From Saccharospirillum alexandrii_A (lineage in GTDB: Bacteria; Pseudomonadota; Gammaproteobacteria; Pseudomonadales; Natronospirillaceae): 64,000 nt of DNA. Positions 51,445 through 59,891 of this stretch are shown here, piece after piece. The notes below the pieces were generated by a model, which saw nothing but the letters and a program-made list of their open reading frames with translations, was not told the origin of the DNA and searched no databases. A program made the position numbers and the translations under genes. Where the stretch lies: the NCBI RefSeq assembly GCF_043641555.1, contig NZ_JBHZRJ010000001.1, forward strand, positions 744,001-808,000, read 5' to 3'. The stretch's first letter is position 1. Each line of letters opens with the position of its first letter.

Positions 51445-53013
51445 ATGATATACATAGAAAAATTAAAGCTGTTTAATTTTAAGCGTTTTGAGAAATTTGA
51501 ATATATTGCTCGCGAAAAGCGAAATATATTGATAGGAGACAATGAGGCAGGCAAAAGCTCAGTTCTGCAAGCAATAGATTTAGTCTTGACGGGAAACAGA
51601 TCCAAGGCTGAAAACTTGGGGCTTGAACCTCTGTTTAATCGCAATGCTGTAACATCTTTTCTGAAGGGTGATAAGAATCTAGGTAACTTGCCGAGGTTGA
51701 CTATCGAAATTTATTTGAATGATCATGGAAATATTAACTTAGACGGCAAAAATAATAGTGACGATACTGTTTGTCATGGACTAAAAATGGTTTGCGAGCC
51801 AAGGATCGAGGAGTACGGAGTTGAGATTGAAGAAGCTTTAAGTCAAGAGGATGCTCTATTTCCATATGAATACTACGGGATAACCTTCTCTACATTTTCA
51901 GGACAGTCATATACCCAGAATCGAAAATTCCTTAGACATCTATTGCTAGACAGCTCACTAATTGGAACTGAGTATGCTACCCGAATTTATACAAAGTCTT
52001 TGTTTGAAGCTAATACGGATTTTGCACAGCGACACAAAGCTAGCCATGCATATAGGCGAAGTAAGTCGGGGTTCACTGAAAGCTCTCTGGAAGAGATAAA
52101 TAAAAAGCTATTAGGAGTTGAGTTTGGTATAAAGAGCGATAGTAAATCGAACCTTGAACAGGATTTGGTTATAACTGAAAGCGGGATCCCAATCTCACAG
52201 CGAGGGAAAGGAAGCCAGTGTTTCGTCAAGACTGATTTCGCTTTACAGCAGAAAGCTGGGTCTAACCCAATAGATTTGATATTGATTGAAGAGCCTGAAA
52301 ACCACTTAAGCCACCTTAACATGAAACGCCTTATAAATCGGATAGAGAAGGCGACACAAACTCAAATTGTAATTGCTACACATAGTGACAATGTCTGTTC
52401 TCGCTTAGATTTGCATAATGCATCACTCCTGAGTGCTTCATCAAATACACCAGTATCATTGAGTAATTTACCTGATGATACTGCCAACTACTTCATAAAA
52501 GCTCCAAACAATAAAATACTAGAGTTTATTTTGTCTGAAAGAGTGGTTTTGGTGGAAGGCGATGCTGAATATATTCTTATGGAGGGGATGTATAAAAATA
52601 TTTTTGGTGATGAGCCAGAAAATTCAAATATTCACATAATCTCTGTTGGTGGCACTAGCTTTAAACGATATCTTGATTTGGCAATATTGCTAGAGAAGAA
52701 AACTGCGGTGATCCGGGATAATGATGGAAATTATCAAGAGAATTGTATTGCAAACTACAAGAGCTATGTAAATAACCATATACAAGTCTTTTATGATAAA
52801 AATAACGACCGAAACACACTTGAAGTTTGTTTGTTTAGAGATAATGAGGATCTATGTGAAAGGCTATTCTCCCCAGGAAGGAGAGCTCTCACAGCCTTAG
52901 AATATATGCTTTCTAACAAATCTGATTCAGCATTGAAAATCCTTAAAGAAGGATTGAGCGATATCGAAATCCCAGAGTACATCTCTCAGGCTTTAGCATG
53001 GATAAAAGAATAA
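51445..53013 (+). CDS. OLD-family ATP-dependent endonuclease (GajA-like)
   Basis: A 522-residue class-2 OLD protein. The N-terminal ABC-type ATPase has Walker A GDNEAGKSS at 31-39, a signature-like SQRGKGSQC near 251-259 and Walker B LILIEEPENH near 278-287. The C-terminal TOPRIM nuclease has VLVEGDAEYIL (E371) and IRDNDGN (D425, D427). Gabija GajA has this layout and is slightly longer. The gene overlaps the helicase-like gene by 16 bp, the pairing that defines Gabija-type phage defence. Confidence 0.87.
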   Translation: MIYIEKLKLFNFKRFEKFEYIAREKRNILIGDNEAGKSSVLQAIDLVLTGNRSKAENLGLEPLFNRNAVTSFLKGDKNLGNLPRLTIEIYLNDHGNINLDGKNNSDDTVCHGLKMVCEPRIEEYGVEIEEALSQEDALFPYEYYGITFSTFSGQSYTQNRKFLRHLLLDSSLIGTEYATRIYTKSLFEANTDFAQRHKASHAYRRSKSGFTESSLEEINKKLLGVEFGIKSDSKSNLEQDLVITESGIPISQRGKGSQCFVKTDFALQQKAGSNPIDLILIEEPENHLSHLNMKRLINRIEKATQTQIVIATHSDNVCSRLDLHNASLLSASSNTPVSLSNLPDDTANYFIKAPNNKILEFILSERVVLVEGDAEYILMEGMYKNIFGDEPENSNIHIISVGGTSFKRYLDLAILLEKKTAVIRDNDGNYQENCIANYKSYVNNHIQVFYDKNNDRNTLEVCLFRDNEDLCERLFSPGRRALTALEYMLSNKSDSALKILKEGLSDIEIPEYISQALAWIKE

Positions 53014-54029
53014 TTCTCGCAGTAGCTGGTTCAGGCAAGACTAGCCATATAATTGATGGGCTTTCTAGGGAAGGACAGTTTTTAATTCTCACATATACAG
53101 AAAATAATTATAATCACTTGCAAAAGAAAGTTATTGAAAAGTTTGGGATTATTCCTGAAAATATTACTGTTTTAACCTACTTCACCTTTCTGTATTCCTT
53201 TTGCTATAAACCCTTTTTATATGATGCCTATGGTGCTAAAGGGATTAATTGGGAGGTGCCACCAGTATTTACCTTAAGACTTAGCCGAAGTAATAGGAAG
53301 TTTTATGTAGATACTAACGGGCGTTTGTACAGTAACAGAATTGCTAAAATTCTAGAGGTTGAGGGTGTTCTGGAGCTCATAAAAAATAGACTGGAAAAGT
53401 ACTTTGATCATCTTCTTATTGATGAAATACAAGATTTTGGTGGTCATGACTTCAACTTGCTGAAGCAACTTTGTGCAGCTGATGTCAATATGTTACTTGT
53501 GGGTGATTTCTATCAACATACCTTTGATACGAGTAGAGATGGAAAGACAAATCAAACACTACACAATGACATTGAAGTTTATAAAAAACATTTTTCTGAT
53601 GTAGGCTTTGTGGTAGATCTAAGTACACTATCAGATAGTCATAGGTGTACTTCGGAAGTGTGTGATTTTGTTACTGAGTACCTTGGTATTAAAATTGGTT
53701 CTAATAAGTGTGAATCTTCAAACGTCGTATTTGTAGAGGATCCGAAAGAAATAGCAAGAATCTTCTATGACGACAATATAATCAAGCTCTTCTATAGAAA
53801 CCATTCTAAATACCCATGTGAATCGCAAAACTGGGGAAAATCGAAGGGGCTTGATAATTATCAAGATGTTTGTGTCGTTTTATACAAAAAAGCTGCTAAA
53901 GAATATAGGAATGGCAAGTTGCATGAGTTACCGCCATCAAGCAAAAATAAATTGTATGTTGCGTGTACCAGGGCGAATAATGATCTCTATATTATTGAAG
54001 AAGATAGCCTTATGAAAGTCTTACAGTAG
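52998..54029 (+). CDS. UvrD-like helicase/ATPase (short GajB-like)
   Basis: A 343-residue superfamily-1 protein. Walker A is AGSGKT at 10-15, LTYTENN resembles motif Ia, the DEIQDF box at 142-147 is motif II, GDFYQHTF is motif III, and VACTRANNDLYII near the C terminus is motif VI. It is clearly shorter than typical GajB (about 490 residues) and lacks most of the 2B insert, so it may be an ATPase or nucleotide sensor rather than a processive helicase. It is translationally coupled to the OLD nuclease gene. Confidence 0.83.
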   Translation: MDKRIILAVAGSGKTSHIIDGLSREGQFLILTYTENNYNHLQKKVIEKFGIIPENITVLTYFTFLYSFCYKPFLYDAYGAKGINWEVPPVFTLRLSRSNRKFYVDTNGRLYSNRIAKILEVEGVLELIKNRLEKYFDHLLIDEIQDFGGHDFNLLKQLCAADVNMLLVGDFYQHTFDTSRDGKTNQTLHNDIEVYKKHFSDVGFVVDLSTLSDSHRCTSEVCDFVTEYLGIKIGSNKCESSNVVFVEDPKEIARIFYDDNIIKLFYRNHSKYPCESQNWGKSKGLDNYQDVCVVLYKKAAKEYRNGKLHELPPSSKNKLYVACTRANNDLYIIEEDSLMKVLQ

Positions 54030-54102
54030 ATCAATGCTTAGCCTATGAAATCTAGAAATGTTATTCTAGTTGGGTGTTTTCATAGTGTTGTAGTTATAGA
54101 AT

Positions 54103-55518
54103 ATGGAACAAAAAATGATATCAAAAAATTATTTAGATGAAGAGCGTAAGAAACTGTGGCAAGAAGTAATATCTCTTAAACAAGATGTTGGAGCTCTTCG
54201 AGAAGAGTTGGCTAAACGGACGCCAGAATATGAAGCAGAAGCTAGGCAGTCATCCAAAAAGGCTTCTGAGTTCCGAAATAGAAGTCTTGATGCAAAGGAA
54301 GCAGCTGAGACAGCACTGACGGAGGTTCTAAGAATTAAAGGGACTTTTGATGACGAGTACAATAGTTTCATCAATAAAAAAGAAAGTGTTGAGTCAGTAT
54401 TAACAATCTCTAATGATGCTCTTGGGAAAATTAGAGCTTTTGAAGAAAAGTCGGCTGATATAGATGAGTTGTTTTCAAAGTATGATGAATACGTAAATAC
54501 AGTTGAAGAGATTGAGTCGCTCTATAGCAAAGGAGAAGATATATCCTCTAAATCCGTTGTACTGTACAATGCTATCTCAAAGAAAAAAAGGGAAATTGAT
54601 GACATTCACAGAGAAATATTTGGCTATGAAGAAGAGGATGAGCAAACTGGTGAAACAAAATCAATTGAAGGATTGAAAAATGAGTTAGATGAGTCTTATG
54701 ACAATCTAAGAACCAATATCGACAGCATTGAAAAAGATCTGGAAAATCTTGAAATTACCTCAAAAGAGCGAAGTGAAAATTATTTTGAACAACAAAATAC
54801 AACTATTGCAAAAAAGCTTGAAAGTTGGAATGGCGAACACGCAGCGGTTACCAAGAGAATAAACGACCTTCTCCCTGATGCACTAACTGCTGGCCTCAGC
54901 CACGCTTTTTCAGAGAAAAGATCATCCGAGATAGTTTCTGGGGAGAAATTGAGCCGCGTGTTCAATTGGTCGATATTAGCTCTGGTTATAGTGTCGCTAA
55001 TTCCCTTCGCAGTAAATGCTTATCTTTTGCATATAGGGAAGCCACTTGAAGACATAATTACAGATATGCCTCGATTGTTGACAGCAATTATCCCTTTGTA
55101 CATACCATTGGTCTGGCTTGCCTATTCTTCAAATAAAAAGGCCAATCTTTCTAAGCGCCTTGTAGAAGAATATACTCATAAAGAAGTTCTTAGTAAAACT
55201 TTTGAAGGGCTTTCAAGTCAAATTGACTCTATAGAGGAAAGCAACATTTCCAATGAGCTTAGAATGAAACTACTTTACAACCTGTTGGATGTTAGTGCTG
55301 AAAATCCTGGTAAGTTAATATCTAACTACAATACATCTGATCATCCCTTGTTCGAAGCGCTAGAGTCTAGTTCGAAGTTCAATGATTCGATAAAAAAGCT
55401 AGAAAAAATTCCGGGTTTATCTAAGTTGGTAAGAATTTTGGATAAAAAATCTAAGGCAGACTTTGAAAAGCAATCAAAAAAGGTTGATGAAGCTTTGAAT
55501 AATGTTGATGTTCAGTAG
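54103..55518 (+). CDS. coiled-coil membrane protein next to the Gabija-like pair
   Basis: I do not recognise this 471-residue protein. Residues 10-250 are a long charged coiled coil; two predicted membrane helices follow (about 289-309 and 325-343), then a C-terminal helical tail of about 125 residues. There is no signal peptide. It begins 73 bp after the helicase-like gene on the same strand with similar AT-rich composition, so it may be a third, membrane-anchored component of the defence operon. A second in-frame ATG lies 12 bases downstream of the chosen start. Confidence 0.7.
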   Translation: MEQKMISKNYLDEERKKLWQEVISLKQDVGALREELAKRTPEYEAEARQSSKKASEFRNRSLDAKEAAETALTEVLRIKGTFDDEYNSFINKKESVESVLTISNDALGKIRAFEEKSADIDELFSKYDEYVNTVEEIESLYSKGEDISSKSVVLYNAISKKKREIDDIHREIFGYEEEDEQTGETKSIEGLKNELDESYDNLRTNIDSIEKDLENLEITSKERSENYFEQQNTTIAKKLESWNGEHAAVTKRINDLLPDALTAGLSHAFSEKRSSEIVSGEKLSRVFNWSILALVIVSLIPFAVNAYLLHIGKPLEDIITDMPRLLTAIIPLYIPLVWLAYSSNKKANLSKRLVEEYTHKEVLSKTFEGLSSQIDSIEESNISNELRMKLLYNLLDVSAENPGKLISNYNTSDHPLFEALESSSKFNDSIKKLEKIPGLSKLVRILDKKSKADFEKQSKKVDEALNNVDVQ

Positions 55519-55526
55519 GCAAACTG

Positions 55527-55581
55527 GGACACCCAAATTAGTGAACTTTGAAAGGGATTATGGCCTCGGAAGTGAAACAAG
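55527..55581 (+). repeat. GGACACCC repeat, partial copy
   Basis: About 55 bp beginning GGACACCC and running through TAGTGAACTTTGAAAGGGATT to CTCGGAAGTGAAA, closely matching the start of the unit at 57108. Further degenerate GACACCC motifs lie at about 55599, 55878 and 56019 in the surrounding 660 bp, which otherwise holds one short frame and an AT-rich hairpin near 55895-55922. Confidence 0.75.
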
Positions 55582-55716
55582 GCTATGTAGACACCCATCG
55601 TTACAGTTTGTAATTACTCTGGGAGTGCAGGTAGTCGGTTGAGCACGCTGAGTTTGAAGGGTTAAAATCACTAAAAATACACTTTGGTAAATAGAATTCT
55701 CTTTGGTTATACACAG

Positions 55717-55869
55717 ATGGATAGAGTAGGTACTAGGCTAATGCGCATTTTGGGCATTCCTACCTATTTCTGTTCAGTAGTCCTGGCTTTGATATCTCCG
55801 TTTAACCGGTCGATGGTGGCATGGGTAATTGCAGTAGCAGCCTGTTTTTTGTATGAATATGGATATTAA
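55717..55869 (+). CDS. possible small membrane protein (50 aa)
   Basis: A short frame from ATG 55717 (a TTG at 55684 would add 11 residues). It would encode a short basic start, a hydrophobic stretch from IPTYFCSVVLALISPF and a second hydrophobic segment MVAWVIAVAACFLY. Two membrane helices are plausible. It lies between GACACCC motifs with no obvious ribosome site, so it may not be translated. Confidence 0.35.
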   Translation: MDRVGTRLMRILGIPTYFCSVVLALISPFNRSMVAWVIAVAACFLYEYGY

Positions 55870-56178
55870 GACTCTGAGACACCCACACTAGGAGGCTATC
55901 AAAAGCTGAGTTTTGATAGCTTTCATTAATTGGTTTTGGGTAAGTGTTCTGGGAACCCCAATACTTAAAGGGCAGTGTTCAGGTGGGAGCTAACATGGAC
56001 ATACACACTGTTTTCTGTGACACCCAACCCAACCGATAAGGAAAAACTATTGAATAATGCATATCGATAGTCGACTGTTGTGCAATGCTCTATCAATGCG
56101 CAGCTATCATGTGCTAAACCAAGTACCATAGACTAATAGATATTAGGAAGAATCAACCTCAGAAGGTACCCTGTCTTT

Positions 56179-56937
56179 ATGGAAAAAATATTTCCTGGTC
56201 AAAATGAAAGGCAAATCACTAGTTCAATAATAGCATTCATAATAGGTGCTATAATTGGGCTTAGTATTTCAGTAGATTCATCTGAATTAGTATCTGGAAG
56301 CATTACGTTAATGGCAGCCTTTATCGGTGCCTACTTCGCCTTTAAATTAAACGACAGAAAACGCGAACAGCTTCGAATAGAGAGAAATGTTGATTCTGGC
56401 AATAAAGCAATATTCAACTTAATTAGAATCTATAATGCGTTTGGAGGTTACAAAGAAACTCACATTGAACCGCATTTAAAAAATCCATTGAGGTATATCG
56501 GTATCCGACCATCAATCGGCTTTGAACATTCTATGGAAAATTTTGACTTCGACTCACTTATATACTTAGTTACAGCCGATAATCCTGGACTAATAGGTGA
56601 AATATCTGAGCTTCAAATTGATGTTTTAACTACTTTCGAGATTATAAAAAAGAGAAATGAAATACATTATGAAGAGATTCAAAAGAAGATAAGCGACATG
56701 GGTATAAAGCCTGAGGAAGAAATCACTGAACAAGTCATAAATCGGAGCTTAGAAATTAGAACAATTGAATCAATGAAATCACTTACCGATGCAATGATTG
56801 ATTCAGTTGATTCCATCTTAGAAAAGACGAGATATTTAATTGATACTATGGGAAAATTGCATAGCCACCTATATCCTGACTACCCAATAATCGGGATGAA
56901 ATATGTTTCAAAGGAAACAGGTAAGCAGGAAGGGTAA
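56179..56937 (+). CDS. membrane-anchored hypothetical protein (252 aa)
   Basis: I do not recognise this protein. Two hydrophobic helices (about 14-30 and 38-56) are followed by KLNDRKREQ and a long soluble, helical domain rich in Ile, Glu and Lys. The architecture resembles small membrane-tethered accessory proteins common in defence and mobile regions. It is flanked on both sides by GGACACCC-type repeats, so it may have arrived as a cassette. Confidence 0.65.
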   Translation: MEKIFPGQNERQITSSIIAFIIGAIIGLSISVDSSELVSGSITLMAAFIGAYFAFKLNDRKREQLRIERNVDSGNKAIFNLIRIYNAFGGYKETHIEPHLKNPLRYIGIRPSIGFEHSMENFDFDSLIYLVTADNPGLIGEISELQIDVLTTFEIIKKRNEIHYEEIQKKISDMGIKPEEEITEQVINRSLEIRTIESMKSLTDAMIDSVDSILEKTRYLIDTMGKLHSHLYPDYPIIGMKYVSKETGKQEG

Positions 56938-56946
56938 GGGCAAACA

Positions 56947-57268
56947 GGACACCCAACTTAGTAAGCGATGAATGAGTTTTGATCTTTGAAGAGAAAAGTC
57001 TTTTAGCGTTGAATAGGGAAGGTGATCTGTGGCCGTTAAATCGGAGTGTTTAGCCCAAAACCGTGGTTTTCAGGCACAGGAAAGCCTCTGGAATCCCAAG
57101 GGAAGCAGGACACCCAAGCTAGTGAGCTTTGAAAGAGATTCTGGACTCGGAAGTGAAAAGTTATTTAGCGGCGAATGGTGAAGATGGTCCGTGCCTGGGA
57201 AATCGCGGTGTTTGGCGCAAAACCATGGTTTTCAGGCATGGGAAAACCTCAGGAATCCCTGATAATTG
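56947..57268 (+). repeat. two tandem ~161-bp GGACACCC repeats
   Basis: Unit 1 begins GGACACCC at 56947 and unit 2 at 57108. They share an ordered series of blocks: TTTGAA, GAAAAGT, TTTAGCG, GAATGG/GAATAGG, CGG.GTGTTT, GC.CAAAACC.TGGTTTTCAGGCA, GGAAA.CCTC and GGAATCCC. The block around AAAACC-[A/G]TGG-TTTT is itself palindromic. They end next to the 3' end of the Y1 transposase gene. Confidence 0.8.
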
Positions 57269-57284
57269 ATTCTGAGAGGGTGAG

Positions 57285-58274
57285 TTAGGCTAACTGTGTT
57301 GCAGCCGCCAGCCCCGGTGTTCGCTGGTATCCAAACCGCTGACACTGGGATTTAATCGAAAGGACCGTTCCAACTAAACCTTTGAACTGACTCTCGAAAT
57401 TCTGAGTGTTGTAGATCCAATGGTCGGTATCGATGTTTAGGCGTTCAAGTATAGGTGGAAGATTCTGATCGATGCTTCCACGTTTGTCTGTACGAATCTG
57501 TCTGCCAGTCCAGTCAACCAGTTCCAGGTAATCCTGTAGCCGGAAGGGCAAGCCCGCAGGCATATCCTGTCGGGGGTAGCCTACAAATGGAAACAAGGGT
57601 TTTGGTTGCTTTGGTTCAGGGCTTTCAGGTTCGCTTCGAGCCGTATTGACGCGTTCTTTGACAGACGTAAAGTCGGAGGTCTCAGGAGCATCAGCCATCC
57701 GGGCGCGAATGGGGTTTAAATCTACATAGGCTAGGCAGGTTGCCAGGGCTGTTTCATCGAGCAACGCCTGGGATTTGAATCTTCCTTCCCAGAAGCGCCC
57801 TGTGCAGGTGTCTTCTGCGTTGGCCTGCCGTGCAATGTCTTCGTTCAAGGCTCGCATAAACCAACTGATCGACATCAGGCGTTCACGCCACTCTGTTACT
57901 AGCTCTGAAAGGACTTTGAGTTGCTCTTCATACAAGTCTTTACCGGCCAGATATTCATGGCTTAAAAAATTGCCAGCATAGAGGGTATGCCAGCGTTGAA
58001 TGACTTCTGTATCCGACCAGGCCATGGCTTTCTCGGCGTTGATGTGAAGCACAATGTGGTAATGGTTGGACATGACGGCATAGGCGCAGATATCGAGTGC
58101 ATACACTTTGGCCAACGCCATCATGCGTTGTTCAATCCAGCCACGGCGGTGTTCGTAGTCGTTACCGGAGTGCTCATCACGGCCACACAGGAATGCGCGG
58201 CGCACGCACCGGGAAGTGCAGTGGTAGTAGGGTGTCGCCTCCAGGGCGATCTGGCTTTTCCTTGAGCGTGGCAT
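57285..58274 (-). CDS. REP-associated (Y1/IS200-like) tyrosine transposase
   Basis: A 329-residue HUH transposase from the ATG of MPRSRKSQIALEA. The HUH motif is HYH in VMSNHYHIVLHI, the preceding RRAFLCG and the block GRFWEGRFKSQALLDE are family hallmarks, and the catalytic tyrosine is in LAYVDLNPIRARM. The C-terminal extension beyond about residue 200 is typical of RAYT-like domesticated members, which act on nearby palindromic repeats. The tandem GGACACCC units downstream and the inverted GGGTGTCC upstream (58352) are its probable substrates. Confidence 0.9.
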   Translation of the reverse strand: MPRSRKSQIALEATPYYHCTSRCVRRAFLCGRDEHSGNDYEHRRGWIEQRMMALAKVYALDICAYAVMSNHYHIVLHINAEKAMAWSDTEVIQRWHTLYAGNFLSHEYLAGKDLYEEQLKVLSELVTEWRERLMSISWFMRALNEDIARQANAEDTCTGRFWEGRFKSQALLDETALATCLAYVDLNPIRARMADAPETSDFTSVKERVNTARSEPESPEPKQPKPLFPFVGYPRQDMPAGLPFRLQDYLELVDWTGRQIRTDKRGSIDQNLPPILERLNIDTDHWIYNTQNFESQFKGLVGTVLSIKSQCQRFGYQRTPGLAAATQLA

Positions 58275-58351
58275 AGTGTCTAGGCTTGACGGCTCGTTTT
58301 TATAATACTGTATAAAGTACTGTATGTATTTCGTAGGGTCAAGTCTTGTGT

Positions 58352-58359
58352 GGGTGTCC
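58352..58359 (-). repeat. inverted GGACACCC motif at the transposase 5' side
   Basis: GGGTGTCC at 58352-58359 is the reverse complement of the motif heading the repeats at 55527, 56947 and 57108. It brackets the Y1 transposase on its other side and falls inside the extreme 5' end of the hcp reading frame. Another inverted copy lies at 63723-63730. Confidence 0.75.
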
Positions 58360-58362
58360 ACG

Positions 58363-58812
58363 TTGAGAATTTCAGTTCAAGGCTCAGTTAATGTAGCAGA
58401 TCGAGAAGGCTCAATTGAAGTTTTGGAATTCAATCACTCTATCTACATTCCTACAGACAACGATACAGGTGAGCTAACCGGAACTCGCAAACATGGCGCT
58501 GTCACCCTGGTTAAAGCATTCGATGCTTCTTCCCCATACTTATTCAAAGCCTGTTGTAACGGTCAAAGGATGAAGAAGGCCACATTGAAGTGGTATAAGA
58601 TAGATGACTCTGGCCAGGAAGTTGAGTATTACCAGCACGAACTCGAAGGGGTTAAGATCAACTCTTTCTCCCCCAGAATGGCCAACACAAAAGATCTTGC
58701 CCAGGAGAAAATCCCTCACATTGAGAGTGTGTCTCTGAGGTATGAAAAGATTACTCATACTTTTTTAGATGGCAATGTAAGTCACTCTGACTCATGGAAT
58801 GAAGGAAGATAA
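58363..58812 (+). CDS. Hcp-like type VI secretion tube protein (orphan)
   Basis: Hcp hexamers stack into the T6SS tube and carry effectors. The core GSIEVLEFNHSIYIPTDNDTGELTGTRKHGAVTLVKAFDASSPYLF is characteristic, as are ATLKWYKID and IPHIESVSLRYEKI. The start is uncertain: the frame is open from ATG 58324, with GTG at 58348 and 58354 and TTG at 58363, the last giving 149 residues. The usual N-terminal strand is short, and the transposon-associated GGGTGTCC motif lies exactly there, so the 5' end may have been replaced. No other T6SS structural gene is present in this window. Confidence 0.8.
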   Translation: MRISVQGSVNVADREGSIEVLEFNHSIYIPTDNDTGELTGTRKHGAVTLVKAFDASSPYLFKACCNGQRMKKATLKWYKIDDSGQEVEYYQHELEGVKINSFSPRMANTKDLAQEKIPHIESVSLRYEKITHTFLDGNVSHSDSWNEGR

Positions 58813-58825
58813 CGAGCATTAAAAA

Positions 58826-58841
58826 GGGGGTAAATACCCCC
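58826..58841 (+). terminator. small hairpin after hcp
   Basis: GGGGGT-AAAT-ACCCCC forms a 6-bp G/C-rich stem 14 bp after the hcp stop. No T run follows, so it may moderate rather than end transcription into the next gene. Confidence 0.45.
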
Positions 58842-58872
58842 GGCAAAAAGAGCGCATAAGGGATTGCAAGAA

Positions 58873-59301
58873 ATGGCAGCTACAGAGCTTCAAGCTAAGA
58901 TCACCATCGCTAAGATCATTCAATTGGCTTATGACACGAATGGAGACGAAACAATCAGGATTATCCATTCAGGTGACTATTACTCAATTTCAGTTGATCA
59001 ATCCGGGGAGGTAAGGCTAGCAGGTAACGCTGGCGCTATGAGTTTTAATGGTGGCCCTGCACTTGAAGGACTTGGCTTTAAGTTGAGGCGATTGTCAGTT
59101 AATTTCTCGAGTGGTGATGGTGGCAGGTTTAACTACACAGGAACCTTTAACTTCGTAATGGGATCGCAACTTTCCGTTAGTGGCAGTATTGATATAATTG
59201 AGCTCATAAAAAGTTGCTCTGGCCTCTTGTGCATTGCTGCTCGGTTCCTGGATGGTCGTGATGCCCAGATAGAAAGGGAGCTTCAGCAATATGTGGATTG
59301 A
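58873..59301 (+). CDS. hypothetical protein, putative Hcp-linked effector
   Basis: I do not recognise this 142-residue protein. I chose ATG 58873 because AAGGG lies nine bases upstream; a TTG at 58864 would extend it by three residues. The central region is glycine-rich with alternating beta-like strands (GEVRLAGNAGAMSFNGGPALEGLGFKL; RFNYTGTFNFVMGSQLSVSGS), and the end has a hydrophobic segment IIELIKSCSGLLCIAARFL. Encoded between hcp and a lipoprotein, it could be an effector delivered by Hcp. No catalytic motif is seen. Confidence 0.6.
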   Translation: MAATELQAKITIAKIIQLAYDTNGDETIRIIHSGDYYSISVDQSGEVRLAGNAGAMSFNGGPALEGLGFKLRRLSVNFSSGDGGRFNYTGTFNFVMGSQLSVSGSIDIIELIKSCSGLLCIAARFLDGRDAQIERELQQYVD

Positions 59302-59776
59302 AAGTTTGAAGAGTGTATCAGTAGTCGTTTCATTAACTTTATTTTTAGGGGCCTGTGCAGCTACTAGCTCAAACCAGGAGCAGCCAGGTATTCTGTATCA
59401 GGAGTTTCGAGACTTTCAACATTTGGTTGAGATAGACCTGTCAGCTGCCAAGAAGACCAAAGTGGCATCTGACTATGTGACAGTTATTGAAGAAGCCGAT
59501 GCCAGAATGCCCGAAGAATTCCGTAGCCCCTTCTTTGAGGATCTGGCTAATCGATTTAGAACGGTTGACAGCCATTACGAAGTTATCGACGGAAACCAGG
59601 GGTGCCTAACCATCAATGGCATAAACCAAGAAGGCGATCCTGAATCGCTGTCGCTGTACTATGTTCAAGAAAAGGGTGGCTGGGTTTTTGACTACATTAT
59701 GACAAGTGCTCACGAGAGTGTTCAGGAGTACTATGGAAAAGCTACTTGTCCAGATGCTGGCGAGTATAGAGGTTGA
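59291..59776 (+). CDS. lipoprotein, putative immunity protein
   Basis: A 161-residue lipoprotein: the N-terminal signal SLKSVSVVVSLTLFLGAC ends in a lipobox with the lipidated cysteine at about residue 22. The mature part is soluble and acidic, with TVIEEADARMPEEFRSPFFEDL and VQEKGGWVFDYIMTSA. It overlaps the preceding gene by 11 bp. A periplasmic lipoprotein coupled to an unknown gene behind hcp fits a T6SS immunity protein, but the function is inferred from position only. Confidence 0.65.
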   Translation: MWIESLKSVSVVVSLTLFLGACAATSSNQEQPGILYQEFRDFQHLVEIDLSAAKKTKVASDYVTVIEEADARMPEEFRSPFFEDLANRFRTVDSHYEVIDGNQGCLTINGINQEGDPESLSLYYVQEKGGWVFDYIMTSAHESVQEYYGKATCPDAGEYRG

Positions 59777-59891
59777 TGATCCGGCCAAGCTGGAACTCAC
59801 TCTAAGCAATCAGCCTAAAGCTACATCTATTAATTGAAAACCTAATACCTTTAGGATATTCTGCGCACCAGTTGATTAAAGAGGCGGTGTT

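Larger units (their letters stand above)
51340..59800. other. AT-rich accessory region
   Basis: Between the GC-rich fds operon and the GC-rich TetR gene, the sequence turns AT-rich with many unrecognised genes. It includes a Gabija-like defence operon, GGACACCC-flanked repeats, a Y1 transposase and an orphan Hcp module. No integrase or terminal att repeat was found, so the ends are approximate and the region may consist of several acquisitions. Confidence 0.7.

Noticed and set aside
55519..57284. Integron cassette array with attC sites
   Set aside because: Some units contain ACCCAAC, which fits RYYYAAC, but there is no consistent GTTRRRY partner, no integron integrase, and the recurring feature is GGACACCC, better explained by the Y1 transposase.
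51340..59800. Single integrated island with att sites
   Set aside because: I looked for direct repeats or a tRNA at the composition boundaries and found none, and there is no integrase; the region may be a patchwork.
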